Assembly: GCA_019695035.1 (NCBI GenBank)
Contig: JAIBAU010000008.1
Span: 1 to 64,000, forward strand
Length of the DNA stretch: 64,000 nt
Source: Caulobacteraceae bacterium
GTDB taxonomy: Bacteria; Pseudomonadota; Alphaproteobacteria; Caulobacterales; Caulobacteraceae
Reading direction: 5' to 3'
Below are positions 44,591 through 53,840 of the stretch, piece after piece. The stretch's first letter is position 1. Each line of letters begins with the position of its first letter. Below the pieces are notes generated by a model. That model saw nothing but the letters and a program-made list of their open reading frames with translations. It was not told the DNA's origin and ran no database searches. The position numbers and the translations under genes were made by a program.

Positions 44591-45382
44591 GTGAGCACCC
44601 CCTCCCCTCTGCTCCAGGCCATGATCGGCGCCGTGCGCAAGGCGTCGCGCGGCCTTGCCCGCGATTTCGGCGAGGTGCAGGCGCTTCAGGTCGCCAAGAA
44701 GGGGCCGGCCGACTTCGTCACGGCGGCCGATCTGAAGGTCGAACAGACGCTCTTCGAGGAGTTGCAGAAGCTTCGCCCGGGCTATGGCTTCCATGGCGAG
44801 GAACGCGGCCTGGTCGAGGGTTCCGACAAGACCCATACCTGGATCGCCGACCCCATCGACGGCACCACCAACTTCATTCACGGCATGCCGCACTTCGCGG
44901 TCAGCCTCGCGTTGCAGCGCGAGGGCCAGATCGTCGCCGGGGTCACCTTCAATCCGATCCTCAACGAGCTGTTCTGGGCCGAGAAGGGCCGCGGCGCGTT
45001 CCTGAACGACACCCGCATCCGCTGCGCCCTGCGCAAGCAGCTCGACGAGAGCCTGGTCGCCACCGGCATCCCGTGGGCGGGGCGCCCGGGGCACGCCCAG
45101 TTCCTCAAGGAGCTGCACACCGTCGGCCAGCGAGTCGCCGGCGTTCGCCGCCTCGGCGCCGCCACCCTGGACATGGCCTGGACCGCGGCCGGGCGCTTCG
45201 ACGCCTATTGGGAGCGCAACCTGAAGCCCTGGGACGTGGCCGCCGGCCTGATCCTGATGAGCGAGGCCGGCGGAATGACCTCGGCCATCGACGAGGGCCA
45301 GAGCGCGCTCTCCGGCTCGTCCATCTGCGCCGCCAATCTCGACCTGCACCCGGTGCTGCTGGAAAAGCTGCGCGGGGCCTGA
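44591..45382 (+). CDS. suhB: Inositol-1-monophosphatase (SuhB)
   Basis: The product is 263 residues from GTG 44591. Metal-binding motifs: GFHGEERGLVEG, TWIADPIDGTTNFIHGMPHF (DPIDGTTNF distinguishes SuhB from CysQ) and NLKPWDVAAGLILMSEAGG. It hydrolyses inositol phosphates and in bacteria can join the rRNA antitermination complex. It starts one base after efp, so the two are co-transcribed. Confidence 0.94.
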   Translation: MSTPSPLLQAMIGAVRKASRGLARDFGEVQALQVAKKGPADFVTAADLKVEQTLFEELQKLRPGYGFHGEERGLVEGSDKTHTWIADPIDGTTNFIHGMPHFAVSLALQREGQIVAGVTFNPILNELFWAEKGRGAFLNDTRIRCALRKQLDESLVATGIPWAGRPGHAQFLKELHTVGQRVAGVRRLGAATLDMAWTAAGRFDAYWERNLKPWDVAAGLILMSEAGGMTSAIDEGQSALSGSSICAANLDLHPVLLEKLRGA

Positions 45383-45418
45383 TGACGGCGGCGGAGCGGC
45401 GCGGCTAAGCTCGCCGCC

Positions 45419-46486
45419 ATGCTTCGCGCCCTGATCCCGCTGCTGATCGGCCTGGCCTTCGCCGGAGACGCCATGACCGCGCCCGCCGCCTTTCCCCCTG
45501 CCTTCACCGTCATCGCCCACCGCGGCGCGTCCGGGGAACGGCCGGAGCACACGCGCTCGGCCTATCTGCTGGCCATCGAGCAGGGCGCGGACTTCATCGA
45601 ACCGGACCTGGTCATGTCCAGGGACGGCGCCCTGGTGGTGCGCCACGAGAACGAGATCGGCGAGACCACCGACGTGGCCGACCATCCCGAGTTCGCCGGG
45701 CGCAAGGCGACCAAGGTGATCGACGGCCAGACCCTCACGGGCTGGTTCACCGAGGACTTCACACTGGCGGAGCTGAAGACCCTGCGGGCGAAGGAACGGC
45801 TTCCCCAACTGCGGCCAGGCAATACGAAATACGACGGCAGGGACGAAATCCTGACCTTCGACGAGGTGGCGACCATCGCGCGGGAGGCCACGGCGAGGAC
45901 CGGCCGGACCATCGGCGTCTACCCCGAGCTGAAGCACCCGAGCTACTTCGAGTCCCTTGGCTTCGACCCCGAGTCCCGTCTCGTGGAGGCGCTGACCAGG
46001 CTCGGCTGGACCGGTCGGACCGCGCCGGTCTTCGTGCAGTGTTTCGAGGTCGGCCCCCTCGAGAGGCTTCATCACCGGATCGAGACGCCCCTGATCCAGC
46101 TGATGGGCGAGGAGGGCGGGCCGGCCGACCACCCGGACTGGAGCTACGCCGTCATGGCGCGGGCCGAAGGCCTGCGCGCCATCGCCGCCTACGCCGATGG
46201 CGTCGGCGTCGAAAAGACCATGGTCCTGCCCCGGGACGCCGAGGGACGGTCTCTCGCCCCCACGCCGCTGGTCGCGGACGCCCACGCCGCCGGCCTGAAG
46301 GTGCACATCTGGACGCTGCGGGCCGAGAATTTCTTCCTGCCCCTGGAGCGCCGGAGCGGCCTGTCGCTCCGTCCGGACTTCATGCGCCTGCACGGCGACC
46401 TGGCCGGCGAAATCCGCGCCTTTCGCCAAGCCGGCGTCGACGGCGTATTCAGCGACTTTCCCGGCATCGCGGCCTCGACTCGCTGA
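45419..46486 (+). CDS. glpQ: Periplasmic glycerophosphodiester phosphodiesterase
   Basis: The product is 355 residues with a signal peptide (RALIPLLIGLAFAGDAMTA). The GDPD TIM barrel shows FTVIAHRGASGERPEHTRSA, ADFIEPDLVMSRDGALVVRH, IGVYPELKHPSYF and VHIWTLRAENFF. It cleaves glycerophosphodiesters to glycerol 3-phosphate and an alcohol. The insert after the EPD motif is long, as in periplasmic GlpQ rather than cytoplasmic UgpQ. It lies 36 bases after suhB. Confidence 0.92.
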   Translation: MLRALIPLLIGLAFAGDAMTAPAAFPPAFTVIAHRGASGERPEHTRSAYLLAIEQGADFIEPDLVMSRDGALVVRHENEIGETTDVADHPEFAGRKATKVIDGQTLTGWFTEDFTLAELKTLRAKERLPQLRPGNTKYDGRDEILTFDEVATIAREATARTGRTIGVYPELKHPSYFESLGFDPESRLVEALTRLGWTGRTAPVFVQCFEVGPLERLHHRIETPLIQLMGEEGGPADHPDWSYAVMARAEGLRAIAAYADGVGVEKTMVLPRDAEGRSLAPTPLVADAHAAGLKVHIWTLRAENFFLPLERRSGLSLRPDFMRLHGDLAGEIRAFRQAGVDGVFSDFPGIAASTR

Positions 46487-46527
46487 GCACGCTTGACCGG
46501 AGCCCGGTCTGGGGCGCTGATGGCCCC

Positions 46528-47109
46528 ATGAGAACAGCGTTCCTGGCCCTGGCCGCCCTCACCCTCGTCGCCGCCGCTCCGGCCGCGGCCGTCACCCCGC
46601 CCGACAACGCCCGTATCGGCCGCGTGCTCAACGAAGCCGGCCTCGTGGGGGTCTGGGGGACCCACTGCGATGACGTCAATTCCGATGACTGGGAAACCAT
46701 CGCCGCCGACGCCCGCGGGGTCTACCAGTCGGTCGAGGGGGGCGACGACTACGTCTCGACCTACGACATCATTTCGGCCCGACGGCTGAACAGCCGCGAC
46801 GTCCAGATGGACATGGTGTTGATCCCCGACGAGGATTCCGACGCCGAGGGCGACGATCCGGAAGCCGACGCCTACAACCAGATCACCGTGGTTTATCGGA
46901 TCGAAGGCGACAAGCAGATGACCTGGTCGTCGGTCACCAGCAGGGGCGAAAAGCTGATCACCCGCGGCGTCTTCGCGGGCGGCGACCAGCGCAGCGAATG
47001 GTACTACCGCTGTCCGAACGGACGGCCCACGCCGTCGGCCGCGCCGGCCGGCGACGACGTCGAAGCGGCCGACCCGGCGCGCGACCTGCACAAGGCCCCC
47101 AAACCGTGA
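46528..47109 (+). CDS. Exported protein, paralogue 1 of a tandem pair
   Basis: The product is 193 residues from ATG 46528 with signal peptide RTAFLALAALTLVAAAPAAA. The mature part begins NARIGRVLNEAGLVGVWGTH and ends near RSEWYYRCPNGRP; two Cys (GTHCDDVN and YYRCPNG) probably form a disulphide. It aligns with the next gene in these regions and in VVYRIEGDKQMTW / VTYRLEGGRHMTW. The acidic middle loop (DEDSDAEGDDPEAD) is specific to this copy. No known family. Confidence 0.7.
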   Translation: MRTAFLALAALTLVAAAPAAAVTPPDNARIGRVLNEAGLVGVWGTHCDDVNSDDWETIAADARGVYQSVEGGDDYVSTYDIISARRLNSRDVQMDMVLIPDEDSDAEGDDPEADAYNQITVVYRIEGDKQMTWSSVTSRGEKLITRGVFAGGDQRSEWYYRCPNGRPTPSAAPAGDDVEAADPARDLHKAPKP

Positions 47110-47591
47110 GATCGGGGCTGCTGCTGGCCGCCTGTGTCGCCGCCCTGGTCGCGACGCCGGCCGACGCCGCGCCCAACAGGGCCAAGATCCGCCGGGTCAT
47201 CGAACAGGCCGGGCTGATGGGCTGGTCGGCCCAGGACTGCTCGCGCCCGGCCGGTTCGGGCAACGCCTGGGAACAGTTCAGCGTCGACGAGGACGGCTAC
47301 GTCCTCGACATCGACTACGAGGGAACCGATGGCGAGCCGTTCTACGTCGTGGACGCGCGGCGCCTTTCCAACGGCGACCTGCGAATGAAGCTCGAGGTGA
47401 ATCTCGGCGAGCCGGACCTGACGGTCACCTATCGTCTCGAGGGCGGCCGGCACATGACCTGGACCTCGCGGACCGCCGAAGGGACCCTGCTCATCGATGA
47501 ATCCCGCTGGGTGAACAGCGAGGAAGCCGGCGCCAGCGTCTGGTACACCCGCTGCCCGGGACCGCCGCCGGAGCCTGCGCCGGTCGATTAG
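47106..47591 (+). CDS. Exported protein, paralogue 2 of a tandem pair
   Basis: The product is 161 residues from GTG 47106, overlapping the previous stop by GTGA. Signal peptide RSGLLLAACVAALVATPADA. Aligned features: RAKIRRVIEQAGLMGWSAQD, VDARRLSNGDLRMKLEVN and SVWYTRCPGPPPE, with Cys at matching positions. The pair is a recent-looking but diverged duplication, probably one periplasmic complex or related functions. Followed by the convergent ABC exporter (25-base gap). Confidence 0.7.
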   Translation: MRSGLLLAACVAALVATPADAAPNRAKIRRVIEQAGLMGWSAQDCSRPAGSGNAWEQFSVDEDGYVLDIDYEGTDGEPFYVVDARRLSNGDLRMKLEVNLGEPDLTVTYRLEGGRHMTWTSRTAEGTLLIDESRWVNSEEAGASVWYTRCPGPPPEPAPVD

Positions 47592-47616
47592 GGCGATTGC
47601 GCCCGAGCGGCTGCGG

Positions 47617-49473
47617 TTACTGCGCGCCGTCGAACTGCAGCTCGGCGAGGCGGGCGTAGAGGCCGCCCCTGCGCACAAGCTCGGCGTGGCTGCCCTCTTC
47701 CACCACTCGGCCCTCGTCCAGCACCACGATCCGGTCGGCGCGCAGCACGGTGGCCAGCCGGTGGGCGATCACCAGGGTCGTCCGACCGGACATGGCCCGT
47801 TCCAGGGCCTCCTGGACCAGCCGCTCGTTTTCTGCGTCAAGCGCCGAGGTCGCTTCGTCGAGCAGCAGGATCGGCGCATTGCGGATCAGCGCCCGGGCGA
47901 TGGCCAGTCTCTGCCGCTGGCCGCCCGAGAGCGACTTGGCCTTTTCGCCCAGCGGGGTGTCGAAGCCCTGCGGCAGGGCCTCGATGAAGCTCAACGCCTG
48001 GGCCTCCGCCGCGGCTTCGCGCACCTCGTCGGGTCCCGCGGCCTCGCGCCCGAACAGGATGTTCTCCCCGGGCGAGCCCGAAAACAGGGCGGCGTCCTGC
48101 GCCACCTTGGCCATGCGCTCGCGGATCTGGCGGGGGTCGGCCCGCCGCAGGTCCACGCCGTCGACCGAAACCGTCCCGCTTTCAGGGTCGTAGAATCGCA
48201 GCAGCAGGCGAAACACAGTGGTCTTTCCCGCCCCGGAAGGGCCCACCAGGGCGACCGTCTCGCCCGGCCGTACCTTCAGCGTGAATCCGTTCAGCGCCGG
48301 CAGGTCCGGTCGGGCGGGGTAGTGGAACACGACGTCCTCGAAGGCCAGTTCGCCGATCGGCGGCTGCGGCAGGGGCTGCGGGTCGACGGGCGGCCGGATC
48401 GAGGGTTGGGCCTGCAGCAGTTCATCAATCCGCTGCATGGCTCCGGCGGCCTTCTGGACGTCGCCCCAGGTCTCGCCGAGCGATCCGACCGACGAGGCGG
48501 CCATCACCGACAGGAAGACGAACATCACCAGCGACCCCGAGCTCATGGTCGCCGCCGTCACCTGCTGGGCGCCGAGCCACAGCACCACCGTGACCCCGCC
48601 GAAGATCAGGGCGATCACCAGCGCCGTCATGACGGCCCGGGCCCGCACCCTCTGGATGGAGGCGCCGAAGGCGGCCTCCACCGCTTCCGAGAAGCGCCGC
48701 GAGGCGGACGCTTCGCGTCCGAAGGACTGCACGGTCTCAAGGGCGTCCAGGCTTTCGCCGGCGAAGCCCACCGCCTCGGCGAATCGGTCCTGGGTCTTCA
48801 CCGTCAGCCGCCGAACCACCCGGCCGAACAGGAACATCGGCGCCAGCACCACGGGCAGCATCAGCAGCACAAGCCCGGTCAGGGTCGGGGACACCAGCAC
48901 CATCAGCACCAGCGCCCCCGCCAGGCCCAGGGAATTGCGCAGGGCGACCGATATGGAGGTCGAGACCATGCTCTCGACCAGCTGGATGTCGGTGGTCATG
49001 CGGCTCAGGACTTCGCCGGTCCGCATCCGCATGAAGAAGGCCGGATCAAGGGTGAGCACGTGCGCGTAGAGGGCCTCGCGCAGGTCGGCCACGACCCGCT
49101 CGCCCAGCTTGGTGACGTAGAAGTAGCGGAGCGCCGTGGCGATCGCGAGGGCCACCGCCACCGCGCCCAGGAGGAAGAAGGTCCGGTTGAGGGCCTCCGC
49201 CTGGCCGCTGGCGAACCCTTGGTCGACCACCAGCTTGGACGCTCCGGTCAGGCCCAGGGTCGCGCCGGTCGAGAACAGCAGGAACACGGCGGCCAGAAAA
49301 CCGTCGCCCCGATGCTTCCAGAGGTAGGGCAACAACCGCTTCAGGGGCCGGACGTCGCGGCTCTTGGCGCGTCGGGCGGCGGCCTCGGACAGCTTCTCGG
49401 CCAGCACCGCTCCGGCGCCCGGGCGACCCTCGGCGACCGGATCCCGGGTCTGGGCGGGGTTAACTTCGCTCAT
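47617..49473 (-). CDS. MsbA-like ABC exporter (fused permease-ATPase)
   Basis: The product is 618 residues. Six membrane segments (residues about 55-330) precede the nucleotide-binding domain: Walker A LVGPSGAGKTTVFRLLLRFY, signature AKSLSGGQRQRLAIARAL, Walker B PILLLDEATSALDAENERLV and H-loop VIAHRLATV. The layout and loops resemble lipid/multidrug half-transporters of the MsbA/LmrA group, which act as dimers in the inner membrane. No dedicated partner is adjacent. The gap 49474-49640 is shared with divergent rpmE. Confidence 0.93.
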   Translation of the reverse strand: MSEVNPAQTRDPVAEGRPGAGAVLAEKLSEAAARRAKSRDVRPLKRLLPYLWKHRGDGFLAAVFLLFSTGATLGLTGASKLVVDQGFASGQAEALNRTFFLLGAVAVALAIATALRYFYVTKLGERVVADLREALYAHVLTLDPAFFMRMRTGEVLSRMTTDIQLVESMVSTSISVALRNSLGLAGALVLMVLVSPTLTGLVLLMLPVVLAPMFLFGRVVRRLTVKTQDRFAEAVGFAGESLDALETVQSFGREASASRRFSEAVEAAFGASIQRVRARAVMTALVIALIFGGVTVVLWLGAQQVTAATMSSGSLVMFVFLSVMAASSVGSLGETWGDVQKAAGAMQRIDELLQAQPSIRPPVDPQPLPQPPIGELAFEDVVFHYPARPDLPALNGFTLKVRPGETVALVGPSGAGKTTVFRLLLRFYDPESGTVSVDGVDLRRADPRQIRERMAKVAQDAALFSGSPGENILFGREAAGPDEVREAAAEAQALSFIEALPQGFDTPLGEKAKSLSGGQRQRLAIARALIRNAPILLLDEATSALDAENERLVQEALERAMSGRTTLVIAHRLATVLRADRIVVLDEGRVVEEGSHAELVRRGGLYARLAELQFDGAQ

Positions 49474-49640
49474 CTCGCACTTTCCCGCCGCCGCCGGCCT
49501 GATTCGGCCGACTCAGTCAGGCCGCCATCGGCCCTTGCCTTCCTATACCCCTTTTGTGTATAGACCCGCGCTCGCCGCCGGACCCACGGCGGCATTTCCA
49601 TTTTCCGCGACTGACGTTCGCCCCTGCAGGCCGAAGCCCG

Positions 49641-49865
49641 ATGAAACAGGACACCCACCCCGACTACCACTTCATCACCGTGGTGATGACCGACGGGACG
49701 ACCTACCGCACGCGCTCGACCTACGGCAAGGAAGGCGCGACGCTGAACCTCGACATCGATCCGACCACCCACCCCGCGTGGACGGGCGGCAACCAGACCC
49801 TGCTGGACCGCGGCGGTCGCGTGTCGCGCTTCGCGGCCAAGTACGGCGGCTTCATGAAGAAGTAG
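49641..49865 (+). CDS. rpmE: 50S ribosomal protein L31
   Basis: The product is 74 residues from ATG 49641; the open frame upstream is not coding. [20 protein letters not shown] and [20 protein letters not shown], then [11 protein letters not shown], are L31 signatures. The CxxC zinc motif is absent, so this is the zinc-independent (C-) form. Upstream, CTATAC and GTATAG (49543-49563) form an inverted repeat around 9 bases that could be a promoter or autoregulatory site. A strong terminator follows. Confidence 0.95.
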   Translation: MKQDTHPDYHFITVVMTDGTTYRTRSTYGKEGATLNLDIDPTTHPAWTGGNQTLLDRGGRVSRFAAKYGGFMKK

Positions 49866-49890
49866 GGCCGCGCGCGAGCGCGACCTGTGG

Positions 49891-49922
49891 CGCCGGCGCC
49901 CCTTTGGGTCGCCGGCGTTTTT
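49891..49922 (+). terminator. Intrinsic terminator of rpmE
   Basis: CGCCGGCG (49891-49898) pairs with CGCCGGCG (49910-49917), extended by CCC/GGG inside, around a TTT loop, followed by TTTTT. It lies 26 bases after the rpmE stop. Confidence 0.88.
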
Positions 49923-50006
49923 GCGTTTGGGCGACAGGGCCACGCCTCCCCTTCCGTTTTCGCCCGAAAACGTGCTTTGGTGATCAACGTTGAACCTGTG
50001 GGGCGA

Positions 50007-51623
50007 ATGAGCGGAACGGCCATGCGTAGAACTCTAGTCGCACTTGGCGCCTTCGCGGTGATCGCCGGCCAGGCCACCGCCCAGTCCACGCCGGCCCAGC
50101 CCCAGCCCTACAGCGGCAGCGCCCAGGCTCCGGTCTCCGTGTCCCCGCCACCCCCTGCCGTGGCGCCGGTCGACGCCGCGCTGAAGGCCGCGGTGCTGGC
50201 CACCGGGACTGGGCCCGAATCGACCTACCTGCGGGCCTTCTACGCCCAGCGGAACTACGAGCGGGCCTGGTCGCGAGAAGACGAGACCGTCCTTCTCAAC
50301 GCAATCAACGACGCCGAGCGTCATGGGCTCAATCCGCGCGACTTCCTGCCGCCCGCCGGCGCCACCGATGCGATCCAGCGCGACATCCGCCTCACCCGCG
50401 CCGCCATGGCCTACGGTTCGGCGCTCAGCTTCGGCCGCATCGACCCCACCACGCAGGAGGACATCTGGACCCTGCGCGGCCACACGGCGGATCTTCCCAC
50501 CGGTCTGAACAGCGCCATTCGCACCCATGGGCTGCAGCCCTGGATCGACCAGCTGGCTCCCACGGACCGCGGGTACCAGGGCCTGACCACGGCCTTCCTG
50601 CGCTATCGCGACATCGCCACCCGCGGCGGCTGGCCGGCCTGGAGGCCGGGCGTGAAGGTCGAACCGGGCGCCAACGATGCCCGCATTCCCGCCCTCGCCG
50701 CCCGCCTCGTCGCTGAGGGCGACCTGACGCCGGAAGCGGCCATCACGCCCGCCGGCGTCTCGCCCCAGACCTACAACCCGACCCTGGTTGCGGCGGTGAA
50801 GAAGTTCCAGACCCGCCATGGACTGGGACCCGACGGGGTGATCGGCGACGACACCCAGGTCGAACTGCAGGCGACCGCCAAGGACCGCATGCGGCAGATC
50901 GCAACCAATATGGAGCGGCGGCGCTGGCTGGCCCGCGATCTGGCCCCCGAACGCATCGAGGTCAATGTCGCGGCGGCGATCCTGGTCTACTGGCGCGATG
51001 GCAAGCCGTTCTACGGCACGCGCGTTGTGCCCGGCGCCACCAAGACCCAGACGCCCTCGCTGGAGGCGCCGTTCAACTCTGTGGTGGCCAATCCGCCGTG
51101 GAACGTTCCGGCCGGCATCGCCGCCAAGGAGATCATCCCCAAAGGCGCCGGCTACATGGCCGCGCGGGGCATGTACATGACCGGCGGCCGGGTGGTTCAG
51201 CGTCCGGGCCCGAACTCGGCGCTCGGCCTGGTCAAGTTCGAGGTCAACAATCCCTACGCCATTTACCTCCACGACACGCCGTCGAAGCGCTTCTTCGCCA
51301 ACACCAACCGGCACCTGAGCCACGGCTGCATCCGCGTGCAGGACGCCGTCGCCTTCGCGCGCATGGTGCTGGGCTTCAACCCCGAAGCCCTCGCGCAGTT
51401 CGACGCCGCCCAGGCGTCGGGCCAGACCACCCGCGTGATGGTCGGCCGCACCATTCCGGTGCGCCTGCTTTACTGGACCGCCTTCCTGGACGGCGACGGC
51501 CGCATCTCCTTCCGCAAGGACGTCTATGGCCGCGACGACAAGCTGGCCAAGGCGCTCGGCCTGGGTTCGATGGACCAGCTGATCGAGGCGCAGCGGCCAG
51601 TGGCCGGGGACGTCGGGCCGTAG
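50007..51623 (+). CDS. YcbB-type L,D-transpeptidase
   Basis: The product is 538 residues from ATG 50007 (ATG 50022 possible), signal peptide RRTLVALGAFAVIAGQATA. After a Pro-rich linker comes the YcbB scaffold domain (FYAQRNYERAWSREDETVLL), a peptidoglycan-binding domain (VAAVKKFQTRHGLGPDGVIG) and the YkuD catalytic domain with IYLHDTPSKRFFANTNRHLS followed by HGCIRVQD (catalytic Cys). It forms 3-3 cross-links in peptidoglycan. Downstream is a DEAD-box gene with 92 bases between. Confidence 0.93.
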   Translation: MSGTAMRRTLVALGAFAVIAGQATAQSTPAQPQPYSGSAQAPVSVSPPPPAVAPVDAALKAAVLATGTGPESTYLRAFYAQRNYERAWSREDETVLLNAINDAERHGLNPRDFLPPAGATDAIQRDIRLTRAAMAYGSALSFGRIDPTTQEDIWTLRGHTADLPTGLNSAIRTHGLQPWIDQLAPTDRGYQGLTTAFLRYRDIATRGGWPAWRPGVKVEPGANDARIPALAARLVAEGDLTPEAAITPAGVSPQTYNPTLVAAVKKFQTRHGLGPDGVIGDDTQVELQATAKDRMRQIATNMERRRWLARDLAPERIEVNVAAAILVYWRDGKPFYGTRVVPGATKTQTPSLEAPFNSVVANPPWNVPAGIAAKEIIPKGAGYMAARGMYMTGGRVVQRPGPNSALGLVKFEVNNPYAIYLHDTPSKRFFANTNRHLSHGCIRVQDAVAFARMVLGFNPEALAQFDAAQASGQTTRVMVGRTIPVRLLYWTAFLDGDGRISFRKDVYGRDDKLAKALGLGSMDQLIEAQRPVAGDVGP

Positions 51624-51715
51624 GCCCTTCGCCTCATTTCGAACGCGCCGGCATGGTCTAGGCGCGCCCAACCTCTATAAGGCGCACGCGCCTCCCCGCG
51701 CGGCCAGGACCCCTC

Positions 51716-53647
51716 ATGCCCTTCCCGACGACCCATCCCGCGCTCGCGCGGGCCCTTGCCGACCGTGGCTATCTCGAGCCGACCCCGGTCCAGGCGGCCG
51801 TGCTCGAAGGCGACGCCCCCGGCCGCGATCTGCTAGTCTCGGCCCAGACCGGTTCGGGAAAGACCGTCGCCTTCGGCCTGGCCATGGCGCAGGACCTGCT
51901 GGGCGAGGCTGCGCGGGTTGATCGCGGGGGCGCGCCCCGCGCCCTCGTCGTCGCCCCGACCCGCGAGCTGGCCATGCAGGTCGCCCGGGAGCTGGGCTGG
52001 CTCTACGCCCCTTCGGGCGCGCGCATCGTCACCTGCGTCGGGGGCATGGATTCCCGCGCCGAGCAGCGCAACCTGGAGGCCGGCTGCCACATCGTGGTGG
52101 GTACGCCGGGCCGCCTGCGCGACCACCTGGAACGCTCCCGCCTGAACCTGGCCGAACTGAAGGTCGTGGTGCTCGACGAGGCCGACGAGATGCTCGACCT
52201 CGGCTTCCGCGAGGACCTCGAGTTCATCCTCGATGCAGCGCCGGCCGAGCGCCGCACCCTGCTGTTTTCCGCCACCATCGCCCGCGACATCGCCAGGCTG
52301 GCCAGGACCTACCAGCGCGACGCCCTGCGCCTGGACACCGTCAACCACGAGGAAAGCCACGGCGACATCGAGTACCGGGCCATGCGCGTGGCCCCCAACG
52401 AGATCCAGCACGCGGTCGTCAATGTGCTGCGCTACTTCGAGGCCCCGGGCGCGCTGGTCTTCTGCTCCACCCGCGAAAGCGTGCGCCGTCTGCACATGAG
52501 CCTGCGCGAGCGTGGCTTCGACGTCGTCAGCCTGTCCGGCGAGATGACCCAGCGCGAGCGCTCTGACGCCCTGCAGGCGCTGCGCGACGGCAAGGCGCGG
52601 GTGTGCGTGGCCACCGACGTCGCCGCGCGCGGCCTCGACCTGCCCGACCTCGGCCTCGTCCTCCATGCCGAGCTGCCCGTGAACAAGGCCGGCCTGCTGC
52701 ACCGCTCCGGACGCACCGGCCGGGCCGGGCGCAAGGGCGTCTCCATCGTGCTCGTGCCCTACACCCGCCGCCGCAAGGCCGAGACCCTTTTCGTCGACGC
52801 CAATGTCGTCCCGGCCTGGTCCGGTCCGCCCACCGCGGAGGAAGTCCGCGTGAAGGACAATGAACGGCTGCTGGCCGACGCGCTCAGCGACACCGGCGAC
52901 GGCGAAGCCGAGGATGAAGCGCTGGTCGCCGCCCTGCTGGCTCAGCGCACCCCCGAGCAGCTGGCCTCCGCGGTGGTCCGCGCCCGCCGCGCCCGACTGC
53001 CCTCGCCGGAAGAAGTCTACGACGACGCGCGCCTGAAGGCGGCGCAGGAAACGCCGTTGAAGCCCAGGCGCGAATTCGTCCCGGCCTCCGACGCCTCGTG
53101 GTTCCGTCTCAACGTCGGCCGCGGCAAGAACGCCGATCCCAAGTGGCTGGTGCCCCTGATCTGTCGGCTCGGCCACGTCACCAAGAGCGACATCGGCGTG
53201 ATCCGGATCTTCGATCGCGAGACCAAGTTCGAGATCTCGAAGGCGGCCGCCGGAAAGTTCGCCGAGGTTGTCCGCGGCGTGGCGGAAGGCGACGTCCGCA
53301 TCGAGCCGACCTCGCCGCCCAGCCTGCAGGACCGCCCGCGCCGAGACTTCAAGCCCCGCCCCCGCACCGACGGCGACCGCAAGCCGTGGGAGGCGGCGCC
53401 GCCCAAGTCCCGCGGGGACGCGCCCCGTCCCGAAAAGGCCAAGCGGGGCAAGCCGCCGACTCCTGCGGCCGAAGGCAGGCCGAAATGGCAGGGCAAGCCC
53501 AATCCGGAGGGCAAGTGGATCGCCAAGCCCAAATGGGCCGGCAAGCCCAAGGCCGAGGCCGCGGCCCGCGCCAAGTGGGAGGCCGCCAACAAGCCGGCCG
53601 CCCCCAAGAAGGCCTTCGCTTCGAAAAAGAAAAAGGCGAACGGCTAG
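51716..53647 (+). CDS. DEAD-box RNA helicase with DbpA-type RNA-binding domain
   Basis: The product is 643 residues. Core motifs: TPVQAAVLEGDAPGRDLLVS (Q), AQTGSGKTVAF (I), PTRELAMQV (Ia), VVLDEADEMLDLGF (II), LFSATIAR (III), ATDVAARGLDLP (V) and HRSGRTGRAGRKG (VI). Residues about 455-540 (WFRLNVGRGKNADPKWLVPL, then IGVIRIFDRETKFEI) form a DbpA/CsdA-like RNA-binding domain. The last 90 residues are a basic tail with repeated 'KW.GKP' units (PKWQGKP, PKWAGKP). Likely ribosome biogenesis or mRNA unwinding. Confidence 0.94.
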   Translation: MPFPTTHPALARALADRGYLEPTPVQAAVLEGDAPGRDLLVSAQTGSGKTVAFGLAMAQDLLGEAARVDRGGAPRALVVAPTRELAMQVARELGWLYAPSGARIVTCVGGMDSRAEQRNLEAGCHIVVGTPGRLRDHLERSRLNLAELKVVVLDEADEMLDLGFREDLEFILDAAPAERRTLLFSATIARDIARLARTYQRDALRLDTVNHEESHGDIEYRAMRVAPNEIQHAVVNVLRYFEAPGALVFCSTRESVRRLHMSLRERGFDVVSLSGEMTQRERSDALQALRDGKARVCVATDVAARGLDLPDLGLVLHAELPVNKAGLLHRSGRTGRAGRKGVSIVLVPYTRRRKAETLFVDANVVPAWSGPPTAEEVRVKDNERLLADALSDTGDGEAEDEALVAALLAQRTPEQLASAVVRARRARLPSPEEVYDDARLKAAQETPLKPRREFVPASDASWFRLNVGRGKNADPKWLVPLICRLGHVTKSDIGVIRIFDRETKFEISKAAAGKFAEVVRGVAEGDVRIEPTSPPSLQDRPRRDFKPRPRTDGDRKPWEAAPPKSRGDAPRPEKAKRGKPPTPAAEGRPKWQGKPNPEGKWIAKPKWAGKPKAEAAARAKWEAANKPAAPKKAFASKKKKANG

Positions 53648-53684
53648 GCCCTTCTCCCCCGCGCACGGGAGGAGGATCAGTCCC

Positions 53685-53840
53685 CTACTTCTTCATCCAG
53701 GGCTTGGCGGTCGCACCCGGATGACGGGGCGCGTCGCGGCCCCGGCCCTTGTCGGGCATGACCCGGGCGTCCAGCTTCTCCTTCTTGAGGCGAAGCGCGC
53801 GTTGCAGGGGCGTCTCGTCGGTCGGCGGCTCGCCGCTCAC
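53685..53840 (-). CDS. Small basic protein, 51 aa, coupled to rcdA
   Basis: GTG 53840 overlaps the rcdA stop (GTGA). The product, SGEPPTDETPLQRALRLKKE, then KLDARVMPDKGRGRDAPRHP and GATAKPWMKK, is hydrophilic and basic with one predicted helix (LQRALRLKKEKLDAR). It is too short for usual gene lists; longer open frames around it are shadows. Coupling to rcdA and clean composition support it. Function unknown. Confidence 0.65.
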   Translation of the reverse strand: MSGEPPTDETPLQRALRLKKEKLDARVMPDKGRGRDAPRHPGATAKPWMKK

